Positions 31,529-38,513 of a DNA stretch of 38,513 nt are shown piece by piece. The notes below the pieces were generated by a model. That model was given only the letters and a program-made list of their open reading frames with translations, made no database searches and had not been told where the DNA came from. A program made the translations under genes and the position numbers. The stretch comes from an uncultured Bacteroidota bacterium (GTDB lineage: Bacteria > Bacteroidota > Bacteroidia > UKL13-3). Numbering within the stretch: position 1 is the first letter of the stretch; each line of letters opens with the position of its first letter. The DNA is taken from the NCBI GenBank assembly GCA_903834625.1, contig CAILJQ010000134.1, forward strand, positions 1-38,513. The letters are read 5' to 3'.

Positions 31529-32463
31529 TGCCTTTTAATATTGGATACTTAGCTGCATGCATTACGCTCCTAAGTTGGACAGTAGGAACATTTGCTTTCA
31601 CACACGCATCACGAGAGGCCAACCCATCAAGTGTGAACAGGGTTCGGCTTTTATATGCACTCATTGTATTAAGCATTCTAGTTATGGTGTTTTTGCAAAA
31701 GTCACCTTGGGGTTTATTTGAATCGTTGGTTTGGCAACAATACTTTTGGTTTGGATTATCTGGATTTGTAGGATTAACACTGGGAGATTTTTTTGCCTTT
31801 AATGCCTACAAAATCTTGGGAGGCAGAAGAACCAGTTTGTTTAGTTGTTTTGCCCCGGGTGCAGCGCTTTTAGCTGGTTATTTTGTATTACAGGAGAACA
31901 TAAACACCATAGGTATTTTGGGCATTGGCCTGAGTATTTTTGGTATTTTGTTATTGGTAGCATCGCGTAAGGAGCAGCAGCATGTGGCAGCAGAAGGCAA
32001 AGGTGATTTTGTAAAAGGAATTGTTTTTGCGGCATTAGGAGCCATTGGCCAAGGGGTTGGTTTGGTTTTGGCCAAGAAGGGTTTTTCATTTTCTGAACCT
32101 GGCTTTAACCCTATGTATGCCACTTGGATTAGGATGTTGGCCGCAGTAATTTGCGTATACGCCATTGGTGTTTTTAAGGTGAATATATGGACAGAGTTTA
32201 GAGGAATAACTTTTAGTGGCAAAAAGATAAGACCCATATTAATTGGCACCTTGTTTGGACCAGTAATTGGCGTGAGTTTCTCTTTATTGGCTGCAAGTAA
32301 ATTACCTGCTTCGGTTGCCCAAACCATCTTTTCTTTATTACCAGCCTCGGTTTTATTTGGTGCAGTATTATTTTTTAAAGAGAAAGTACCCTTCAAATCT
32401 TACCTAGCTGTAATTATATCCATCATTGGGGTATTGGTTTTGGTTTGGCGCGACCAATTTTAA
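31528..32463 (+). CDS. EamA/DMT-family transporter
   Basis: 311 residues, about ten transmembrane helices in two EamA repeats. Examples are LAACITLLSWTVGTFAFTHA, then GFVGLTLGDFFAFNAYKILG in the first half, and ALGAIGQGVGLVLAKKG and IFSLLPASVLFGAVLFFKE in the second. DMT permeases export metabolites or exchange small solutes; the substrate is not predictable. Coupled to the beta-CASP gene by stop/start overlap. Confidence 0.88.
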   Translation: MPFNIGYLAACITLLSWTVGTFAFTHASREANPSSVNRVRLLYALIVLSILVMVFLQKSPWGLFESLVWQQYFWFGLSGFVGLTLGDFFAFNAYKILGGRRTSLFSCFAPGAALLAGYFVLQENINTIGILGIGLSIFGILLLVASRKEQQHVAAEGKGDFVKGIVFAALGAIGQGVGLVLAKKGFSFSEPGFNPMYATWIRMLAAVICVYAIGVFKVNIWTEFRGITFSGKKIRPILIGTLFGPVIGVSFSLLAASKLPASVAQTIFSLLPASVLFGAVLFFKEKVPFKSYLAVIISIIGVLVLVWRDQF

Positions 32464-32492
32464 TTTTTATTTTTATCCATTAATTCAATCGA

Positions 32493-34145
32493 ATGAGCAA
32501 TTCTGATTTAGCAGATATTTTTAAATTGTATGCAGATTTAAGTGAACTGCATGGTGGCAATGCTTTTAAAATTAAGTCATTTGCCTCCGCCTCTTTTAGG
32601 ATAGATAAGATTACCGATCCTTTGTTTGGCAAATCGGTTCAGGAATTAGAAAACATAGAAGGCATAGGTAAAAGTATTGCCCAAAAAATTGATGAAATTT
32701 ATAAAACCGGTGGCTTTAAAGAGCTGCAGGAATTGATGGATGCCACCCCTGAGGGAGTGCGTGATATCATGCGGATTAAAGGCATAGGACCCAAAAAGGT
32801 GGCTATGATTTGGAAGGAAATGGGCGTAGAATCGGTGGGTGAATTATTATATGCTTGTAAGGAAAACCGCTTGGCTCAGTACAAGGGATTTGGCTTAAAA
32901 ACCCAAGAATCTGTAAGCAAACAAATTGAATTTATTTATGCCAGTGCTTCCTTTTTTCATTATGCCAAAGTATACCAGCCAGCGCAAGATTTACTGGCAG
33001 AATTAAGGTTGTTGGAATGCGCAGATAGGGTTGAAATATGCGGTGAATTGAGAAGAAAACTTGAGGTATTGCAATCACTTGAATATATCATTGAAACAGA
33101 TGACGAAGCCTCTTTAAGAGATGAGTTATCTGCCTGTGAATGGTTAGAAGAAACAGAAACGGGTTATGTGTATGTGGGTTACCCTGTTCAACTTTATACC
33201 AGTAATAAAACCAACTTTGCCCAACAATGGTTTGAGTTAAGCTCTGTTGTAGCGCATAGAGATAAAGTACTTTCGGCTATTTCTGTAAAAGCCTCATTTG
33301 CCCAAGAAAAAGAAATTTATGAAGCAGCTGGCTTCCCTTTTATGGAACCTGAGTTACGCGAAAACAATGGAGAATTTGAGCGAGCAGCTAAAGGTTCGCT
33401 CCCACAGTTAATAACCTACAGCGACTTAAAAGGTCCGTTACACAACCACTCTACCTGGAGTGATGGGTTACATACCATAGAAACAATGGCCAATTGGTGT
33501 ATAGAAAAAGGTTATTCTTATTTAGGAATGGCCGACCACTCAAAAAGTGCCTTTTACGCCAACGGATTAAGTGAAGAAAGGGTTATCAAACAACAAGAAG
33601 AAATAGCCAAACTGAACCAAGGATTTGGAGACAAGTTTAAAATATTTGCAGGCATTGAATGTGATATTTTATATGATGGGAAATTAGATTATGAAGCAGA
33701 TGTTTTAAAGACTTTTGACTATGTAGTAGCCTCGGTTCATAGCGTATTAAAGATGACGGAAGAAAAGGCCATGAGCAGGTTAATAAGTGCCATTGAAAAC
33801 CCATACACCACCATTTTAGGTCACCCAACAGGTAGGCTTTTATTGATGCGTGAAGGTTATCCCATTAACCACCAAAAAATAATTGATGCATGTGCTGCAA
33901 ATGGCGTTATACTTGAGCTAAATGCAAATCCATATCGTTTAGACATTGATTGGAGATGGATAGATTATGCGCTTAATAAGGGGGTATCAATTAGCATCAA
34001 TCCGGATGCGCATGAAGTAAATGGTTTCTTAGATATGTTTTATGGCATTGAGGTAGCCCGCAAAGGTTTTTTAAGTAAAGAAATGTGTTTTAATGCACAG
34101 TCTAAAGAATTCTTAATGGCACATTTCGCCAAAAGAAAAGGATAA
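32493..34145 (+). CDS. PolX-like protein with PHP domain, polymerase palm degenerate
   Basis: 550 residues. It has two helix-hairpin-helix motifs (IEGIGKSIAQKI 55-66, IKGIGPKKVAMIW 95-107) in an N-terminal PolX region. A PHP domain at about 315-550 has a full set of metal ligands: H317-N-H319, D324, H349 (ADHS), E389 (GIEC), H416 (SVHS), D505 and H507. In active bacterial PolX the palm motif pairs two Asp, as in VKDLDFII. The matching segment here, LQSLEYII (193-200), has Ser195 and Glu197, so gap-filling polymerase activity is probably lost while the PHP 3'-5' exonuclease or phosphatase remains. DNA repair is the likely role. Confidence 0.88.
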   Translation: MSNSDLADIFKLYADLSELHGGNAFKIKSFASASFRIDKITDPLFGKSVQELENIEGIGKSIAQKIDEIYKTGGFKELQELMDATPEGVRDIMRIKGIGPKKVAMIWKEMGVESVGELLYACKENRLAQYKGFGLKTQESVSKQIEFIYASASFFHYAKVYQPAQDLLAELRLLECADRVEICGELRRKLEVLQSLEYIIETDDEASLRDELSACEWLEETETGYVYVGYPVQLYTSNKTNFAQQWFELSSVVAHRDKVLSAISVKASFAQEKEIYEAAGFPFMEPELRENNGEFERAAKGSLPQLITYSDLKGPLHNHSTWSDGLHTIETMANWCIEKGYSYLGMADHSKSAFYANGLSEERVIKQQEEIAKLNQGFGDKFKIFAGIECDILYDGKLDYEADVLKTFDYVVASVHSVLKMTEEKAMSRLISAIENPYTTILGHPTGRLLLMREGYPINHQKIIDACAANGVILELNANPYRLDIDWRWIDYALNKGVSISINPDAHEVNGFLDMFYGIEVARKGFLSKEMCFNAQSKEFLMAHFAKRKG

Positions 34146-34154
34146 TCCTATTCA

Positions 34155-34195
34155 AAAAAAAAGCTGCCACAATCTTTCATTGAGGCAGCCTTTTC
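34155..34195. terminator. Bidirectional intrinsic terminator between polX and phaC
   Basis: GCTGCC-A-CAAT-CTTTC-ATTG-A-GGCAGC (34163-34189) forms a stem of six plus four pairs, preceded by a long A run and followed by CTTTT. It serves the two converging genes. Confidence 0.85.
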
Positions 34196-34213
34196 ATTCA
34201 TATGCAATGAATA

Positions 34214-35269
34214 TTAACTTCTATCAATTACCCATTGGGCAACCTTTGGACCAAGTTCTTTTTGTGATTTTCCACCTACAAAAACACCAATATGTCCGCC
34301 TGGGAAAGCATACTCTTCTTTGTCTTTTGAACCAATAACTTTCATAATTGGCTTGGTAGAATTATTAGGAATGATATTGTCTTCAGTAGCATAGATATTC
34401 AAGAAAGGAGCCGTCATTTTTTTCAAATCAACTATGTGGCCACCTAATTCAAATTCTCCATTAATAAGTTTGTTATCTCTCCATAAATCTTTGATGTACT
34501 TACGGAACATTTCACCTGCTAAATCTGGACAATCATTCTTCCATTTTTCCATGCGTAAGAAGTTAGCCAATTTGGCCTCATCTTGCATCATATCAAGCAT
34601 TCCAAAGTATTTACCTAAATCGGCACTTGGCTTTAATGAACCAAAACCCGCATTTAACATGTCGGCAGGGATAATACCTAAAGCATCAACCATGGCATCT
34701 ACGTCTAAATCTTTGGTCCATTTGTATAACATACACTCATTGCCACCAAAGTCGAAAGGAGCTACATATACGGTAAGTGATTTAATTTTTTCAGGAAACA
34801 AGGATGCATAAATGGTGCTAAAAGTTCCACCCTGACAAATACCCATTTTATGGATTTTAGGGCTTTTGGTACTCTTACGAATAAAATCAACCGCATCATT
34901 CATAAAGCCAAGGATATAATCTTCCATGGTTAAGAATTTATGTTGTTGTTTAGGGTAACCCCAATCCATGATATAAATATCTAAACCTTCATCCAATAGT
35001 TTTTTCATCAAAGATCTATCTGGTTGTAGGTCTAATACATCATGACGGTTCATGATGGCAAATGAAACCAATACAGGAATTTTGCTTTTAGCAGGAGTAT
35101 CTCTTTTGTAATGGTAAAGTTTTACTAAGTCATTTTGCCATACTAATTCTTTTGGGGTAGTAGCAACTTCTACTTCTTCTATTTTGGATAATGTTTCATA
35201 TCCATGAACCATTTTTTTGCTGGTAGTGTGGAGTTCATCCATCATTTCAGCGAAATTAAAATTATGCAT
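34214..35269 (-). CDS. phaC: Class III polyhydroxyalkanoate synthase, PhaC subunit
   Basis: 351 residues, the short length typical of class III (and IV) PhaC; class I enzymes are near 590. The catalytic triad is visible: Cys145 in the lipase-box-like GICQGG, Asp297 in YATEDNIIP and His326 in PGGHIGVF. YIMDWGYP and PFDFGG are also family-typical. The enzyme polymerises 3-hydroxyacyl-CoA into PHA granules together with a PhaE subunit. A phaE-like gene lies 119 bases upstream in the same direction, and phaJ follows further upstream. Assignment is strong; class III over IV rests on the PhaE-like neighbour. Confidence 0.93.
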   Translation of the reverse strand: MHNFNFAEMMDELHTTSKKMVHGYETLSKIEEVEVATTPKELVWQNDLVKLYHYKRDTPAKSKIPVLVSFAIMNRHDVLDLQPDRSLMKKLLDEGLDIYIMDWGYPKQQHKFLTMEDYILGFMNDAVDFIRKSTKSPKIHKMGICQGGTFSTIYASLFPEKIKSLTVYVAPFDFGGNECMLYKWTKDLDVDAMVDALGIIPADMLNAGFGSLKPSADLGKYFGMLDMMQDEAKLANFLRMEKWKNDCPDLAGEMFRKYIKDLWRDNKLINGEFELGGHIVDLKKMTAPFLNIYATEDNIIPNNSTKPIMKVIGSKDKEEYAFPGGHIGVFVGGKSQKELGPKVAQWVIDRS

Positions 35270-35321
35270 TTGGGGTTGGTAAATTATTATTTATTGAGGC
35301 GATATAAAGAAATTAGGTGAA

Positions 35322-35366
35322 ATAAAAAAGCCACAGAAATTAGGTTTACACCAAAAAATCTGCGGC
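35322..35366 (-). terminator. Terminator or attenuator between phaE and phaC
   Basis: On the minus strand GCCGCAGA pairs with TCTGTGGC (eight pairs, one G-T) and is followed directly by TTTTTTATTT. It lies after the phaE-like stop and about 50 bases before the phaC ATG. Partial read-through would make phaC less abundant than phaE. Confidence 0.7.
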
Positions 35367-35388
35367 CTTCTATAAACAAACCCTAAAC

Positions 35389-36687
35389 TTAAGCGTTTTT
35401 AGCGGCCTTTTTAGCAGCTTTTGGCTCTTCGCTAACCACAGTGTCGTTGTCAATTTGCTTTTCAAGCATATTGATACGCTTTTTTAATTCTTGGATGGTT
35501 TTGTACAAATCATCCATTTCTGTGCGGTTAATCAAAGGCAAGTTGCCCATAGCCTTTTCCATTTGCTTGTCGATGTTCTTCTTCAAGGTAAGTTGCATAG
35601 CGCTAACCTCACCCATTAATTTAGAATACTCATCTGTTTCAAACAAAGCAATGAATTGTTTGTCATGAATGTTTAACCACTCTTGGTAAACAGTCATGAA
35701 GTTCTTCATATCTTCACCATTGCGCATTTTGTTGTACAAGCTATCAGCCAATATTTCCATCGACTTAGTGCCTGTTGTATACATCATATACTGCATTTGT
35801 GAATTTTTCATGTTGTACATGGTTAACATGTTGCTCATTTCCTTCATCATTTCCATGTTCTGACCCTGTGTTCCAGGCATCAATTTGGTTAATGGAGCAA
35901 AAGCGCTGTTAACTTGATTGTACCAATTGTTGTAATTGTTCATCATGGTACCCATCATATCGTTAGGCATCATGTTGTTCATCTGAGCGCTCATGTTGTT
36001 TTTCATGGTATCGAACATGTTTTTGTTCATGTCCATCATTTTACCCATGTTTTCTTTCATATCGCCAGTCATGTTACCCATCATGTTCTTCATAAAATCA
36101 GGTTGCATGTTGAACATTTTGTCCATCATTTCTTTATACATACCTGTATTGAACATTGATTTAAACATATCAGGAGTAAATGTTTTATCATTTAAGCTCT
36201 TCATCATAGGCATCATCAATTCAAACATCTTCATGTACATTTCAGCGTTGTTAAACAAACCACTGAAAGAAGTTTGAGCTGTACCATTGTTGAAGTTCTT
36301 CATCATTTCACTGTAGCTACCGTTCATGGTTTCTTTCCATGAGTTAAACATGTTCATCATGTTGGTATACTCACTGGTCATATTGGCCATTTGTGGCATT
36401 CCTTTGAACATATTTTCACTCATCTCGTGCCAGTTTTTCGCCATATTCATTTGGCTATTCATCCAGTTGTTAAAAAACTCAAAAGACTGGTTGTTTTTGT
36501 TATCACCTTGTGCTTGATTAAACCAAGCCATTTGGCTATCATACCATTTTTTAAAGAAGTCAGAGTTGAAATCAACAGCTGCACCACCCATCATTGCTTT
36601 TTGCATGTTTTCAGCGGCATTTGTGAAAGTTTCTGCAGCTTGCTTTTGCATTTCTGAGAAAGATTCAAACATATTCTTGTTTTCCAT
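35389..36687 (-). CDS. phaE: PhaE-like synthase subunit, methionine-rich
   Basis: 432 residues from the ATG at 36687 (MENKNMFESFSEMQKQ); an extra 21 upstream codons contain no conserved features. The C-terminal part (YQEWLNIHDKQFIALFETDE, EYSKLMGEVSAMQLTLKK, then TEMDDLYKTIQELKKRINML) matches PhaE subunits of class III PHA synthase, ending in a coiled coil and a Lys/Ala tail. Residues about 60-340 are unusual: rich in Met, Asn, Phe and Trp (MMGNMTGDMKENMGKMMDM), with about 75 Met in the whole protein by my count. This part looks helical and amphipathic, perhaps granule-binding like a phasin. Position upstream of phaC supports the assignment. Confidence 0.8.
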   Translation of the reverse strand: MENKNMFESFSEMQKQAAETFTNAAENMQKAMMGGAAVDFNSDFFKKWYDSQMAWFNQAQGDNKNNQSFEFFNNWMNSQMNMAKNWHEMSENMFKGMPQMANMTSEYTNMMNMFNSWKETMNGSYSEMMKNFNNGTAQTSFSGLFNNAEMYMKMFELMMPMMKSLNDKTFTPDMFKSMFNTGMYKEMMDKMFNMQPDFMKNMMGNMTGDMKENMGKMMDMNKNMFDTMKNNMSAQMNNMMPNDMMGTMMNNYNNWYNQVNSAFAPLTKLMPGTQGQNMEMMKEMSNMLTMYNMKNSQMQYMMYTTGTKSMEILADSLYNKMRNGEDMKNFMTVYQEWLNIHDKQFIALFETDEYSKLMGEVSAMQLTLKKNIDKQMEKAMGNLPLINRTEMDDLYKTIQELKKRINMLEKQIDNDTVVSEEPKAAKKAAKNA

Positions 36688-36747
36688 ATTTTTTTGGGTA
36701 TAATTGTTTTTTAATCGGCCAATCTCAGGTAGCCCCGAAATCGGGCG

Positions 36748-36776
36748 CAAAATTAGTACAATTTCTTTATTTTCAA
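36748..36776 (-). promoter_or_regulatory. Promoter of the phaE-phaC unit
   Basis: On the minus strand TAATTTTG (36755-36748) matches TAnnTTTG. ATTG, ending at about 36774, lies 18 bases upstream as a -33 element. Transcription should start near 36742, leaving a leader of about 55 bases that contains a CCCGA-AA-TCGGG dyad. Confidence 0.6.
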
Positions 36777-36934
36777 TACCCTCTGTATTAAATTATCCCT
36801 AACAGGTCTCAAATCCGCCACTATCTAAGGAAGAAATTTATGTGATGTATATCATGAACCCAAAAATGCTGACCACCATCAGGCTTTTTTGAATGAAAAG
36901 TTGCGCAGATTTTTGAGTTTCTTGAAAAAATTTA

Positions 36935-36972
36935 TCAAAAAAAATCCCGTCAACTGCAGCGTCAACGGGATT
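36935..36972 (-). terminator. Intrinsic terminator after phaJ
   Basis: On the minus strand AATCCCGT pairs with ACGGGATT around a 14-base loop, followed by a run of eight T including the stem end. It lies 27 bases past the phaJ stop. The rest of the 311 bases between phaJ and phaE holds only the phaE promoter region. Confidence 0.8.
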
Positions 36973-36998
36973 ATTTCTGGGTATTTCTTTAAAATATT

Positions 36999-37415
36999 TT
37001 ACCAAACATATTGTTTTTTGTTCATGAGTAGTGCCTCCCCTACAATGGTATCAGCACCCGTTGCCACATCTACCACTTTGGTTTCATATAAAACCCTATT
37101 TTTCTCAGGAAAAACCTCTTTTACTGTTATTACAGCTTGGTAGGGAGTATCCACAAACATGGGTTTTAAGAAGGTATTGTTTTGTTTCATGTAAATATGT
37201 CCATCGGCATATAATAAAACCCCAAATATTTTGGTAAAAACAGATGCGCTAAAATGTCCGTGAATAATGCATCTGCCAAACATACTGGCCTTCCCTGCTT
37301 CTGCATTCACATGTAAAGGGTTTACATCTCCGCTAATTTGGGCATACAAATTAACTTGTTCTTGGGTGTACATAATGTCGTGGGTAAATACATCCCCAAC
37401 TTTTGGTGCTGTCAT
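36999..37415 (-). CDS. phaJ: MaoC-like (R)-specific enoyl-CoA hydratase
   Basis: 138 residues, normal for PhaJ. The hydratase-2 motif is present: SGDVNPLHVN with Asp30 and His35 as the catalytic pair, then KASMFGRCIIHGHFSASVF. The enzyme hydrates trans-2-enoyl-CoA from beta-oxidation or fatty acid metabolism to (R)-3-hydroxyacyl-CoA, the substrate of PhaC. It has its own terminator and is separated from phaE by 311 bases with a promoter, so it is a separate transcription unit in the same cluster. A general MaoC dehydratase role is the alternative. Confidence 0.85.
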   Translation of the reverse strand: MTAPKVGDVFTHDIMYTQEQVNLYAQISGDVNPLHVNAEAGKASMFGRCIIHGHFSASVFTKIFGVLLYADGHIYMKQNNTFLKPMFVDTPYQAVITVKEVFPEKNRVLYETKVVDVATGADTIVGEALLMNKKQYVW

Positions 37416-37481
37416 AGTTATGATATTAATGGGTCAAAATTAAAAAATAAATTGGGTTCAAACTGATAACTCCAATTTTAC

Positions 37482-38513
37482 TCAGCGCATAAGATATATT
37501 TTTCCAGTGCCATTCACAAAATAACTCGATTCATCTTTTGCTTTTGTAGCTCGGTTCTCTATATCATCCCCATCAATTTTGGTGTAAACTGTGTATAAGT
37601 ATACACCATTAGCTAATCTATCACCATAAGCATCTCTCCCATCCCACGCAAATTCACTGATATTATTCCCTATGTGAATAGGTCCAAATTCTTCTTTGTT
37701 TATTTCGCGTACAATTTTCCCATTAACCGTCATAATGCGCACCAATAATTGGTCTGGCACCTTTGATCCGGTTAAGGTAAAAACAAAGCGCATTTGTGTG
37801 GTAAAAGGGTTAGGATATGGATAAAAATAGGTAATGCTAGATTTGTTCACCACAGTAAAATCTACCTGGTATTCATTGTTGCCGGCTTTATTTCCACTGG
37901 CATCCTTCGCTTGAACTTTTAGGGTATACAAACCATCACTTAACTTCTCTGGATTGTACAATAATTGGGCACGATTTCCTTCGCTTGCGGGCATAAATTG
38001 AACCAATGGATTATTTAAAAACACCCTTTCAAAATCAAAGTCTTTGGGTTTTCGTATGTATAACTCAAAGGTACTTGTATCCTTTTGCAACAGGAACTTA
38101 TTCTTATCTGTGGAGCTTATGATAATTTTTGGTAAAGGAGAAACTATATCTCCATTCAATATTTTTTGCCCATCAAACGTTACCTCTAATAAGGGATTGC
38201 TTACGTCTTTATTAACCACAAAACTCTTACGGTAAAAATTGTTTACATAAGTTAATTCTGCTGGACTTTTATCTGGGTTTATGCTCAATTGTAAGGCCAT
38301 GTTCCCCGACATCATTTCGCTTGATACTTTTGTCTTTAAAAGGTACTCCCCATTTTCGGCTATTGCTGGTATTTTTATTTCTTTTCTTACAGGTATTAAC
38401 CTATTGGCATCTGTTATTTCTAATACGGTTTGAACCGAATCTGAAGTGGAAGCTCCTAAATTTAAAATAGGCAAATCTAACTGAAGACTGTCTCCTTGCT
38501 CTATATTCTCTGC
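37482..38513 (-). CDS. C-terminal part of a large T9SS-associated protein, 5' end outside window
   Basis: 343 codons are visible and the frame is open through the window edge, so this is the end of a longer gene. The visible part holds Ig-like or CARDB-like strands (LTYVNNFYRKSFVVNKD, NNEYQVDFTVVNKS) and a T9SS-type end: FYPYPNPFTTQMRFVF, LLVRIMTVNGKIVREI, SEFAWDGRDAYGDRLANGVY, YLYTVYTKIDG and a final GKIYLMR. This ending resembles that of large C25-peptidase-related proteins of the PorU2 type in Bacteroidota; the peptidase part would lie outside the window, so the name is tentative. Confidence 0.7.
   Translation of the reverse strand, partial: AENIEQGDSLQLDLPILNLGASTSDSVQTVLEITDANRLIPVRKEIKIPAIAENGEYLLKTKVSSEMMSGNMALQLSINPDKSPAELTYVNNFYRKSFVVNKDVSNPLLEVTFDGQKILNGDIVSPLPKIIISSTDKNKFLLQKDTSTFELYIRKPKDFDFERVFLNNPLVQFMPASEGNRAQLLYNPEKLSDGLYTLKVQAKDASGNKAGNNEYQVDFTVVNKSSITYFYPYPNPFTTQMRFVFTLTGSKVPDQLLVRIMTVNGKIVREINKEEFGPIHIGNNISEFAWDGRDAYGDRLANGVYLYTVYTKIDGDDIENRATKAKDESSYFVNGTGKIYLMR

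Noticed and set aside
31878-32396. 172-codon minus-strand ORF
   Set aside because: It is the shadow of the EamA transporter gene; hydrophobic pattern and start overlap favour the plus strand.
35914-36159. His- and Val-rich open frame on the plus strand opposite phaE
   Set aside because: It is the complement of runs of Met (ATG reads CAT on the other strand) and has no independent coding signs.

Overview
This 38.5 kb window looks like chromosome from a low-GC member of the Bacteroidota. Several signs agree. Two partial genes and one complete gene carry type IX secretion (T9SS) C-terminal sorting domains. Bacteroidota-typical families occur (DUF3822 next to rsmD and coaD). Several gene starts have a TAnnTTTG promoter element nearby and no convincing Shine-Dalgarno site. 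Many secreted or outer-membrane proteins lack recognised function. There is no rRNA, complete tRNA, insertion sequence or CRISPR array.

Layout. 1-2800: a beta-helix protein followed by the start-containing part of a T9SS cargo gene. 2801-3690: a mostly non-coding, repeat-rich stretch with a tRNA-Ser-like 3' remnant, a terminator and a 49-codon gene remnant. 3693-7566: a 2OG-Fe(II) oxygenase-like protein, a SET-domain protein, and a LysR regulator divergent from two small ORFs plus an SbtA-type bicarbonate permease. 7581-16412: a run of minus-strand envelope proteins (lipoproteins, a TPR-like giant, a kelch/T9SS protein, tandem beta-barrel paralogues). 16552-21434: housekeeping genes, namely a glycosyltransferase, ispE, the operon pyrE-acyltransferase-gatC-ABC ATPase, and a divergent NUDIX hydrolase. 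21440-24820: an accessory island. 24844-25884: a gene-poor kilobase of tandem, inverted and direct repeats. 25885-34145: coaD, rsmD, DUF3822, a hotdog thioesterase, two thioredoxin-fold proteins with upp, a beta-CASP nuclease, an EamA transporter and a PolX-like PHP protein. 34214-37415: a polyhydroxyalkanoate cluster (phaC, phaE-like, phaJ). 37482-38513: the 3' end of a large T9SS protein that runs off the window.

The most unusual part is 21440-24820. Every gene there lies on the minus strand: a frameshifted ORF, a PIN toxin gene with an in-frame stop, its intact antitoxin gene, a small membrane protein and a stand-alone propeller lipoprotein. Three of the gene ends carry a related element beginning TAACAGC and containing CTAAC/GTTAG-type inverted cores. 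One gene is bounded by perfect 10-bp inverted repeats. This resembles an integron cassette array without an integrase (a CALIN), although the cores do not fully match classical attC sites. Next to it, at 25283-25607, is a degenerate 21-bp tandem repeat whose units are nearly self-complementary, so both strands encode heptads of the KAITDLM type; it is bounded by inverted repeats.

The PHA cluster is coherent. PhaJ would supply (R)-3-hydroxyacyl-CoA, and PhaC with a PhaE-like subunit would polymerise it. The PhaE-like protein is about 17% methionine, and an intrinsic terminator lies between phaE and phaC that could set subunit ratio. Functions were assigned by eye from motifs; no database search was run.
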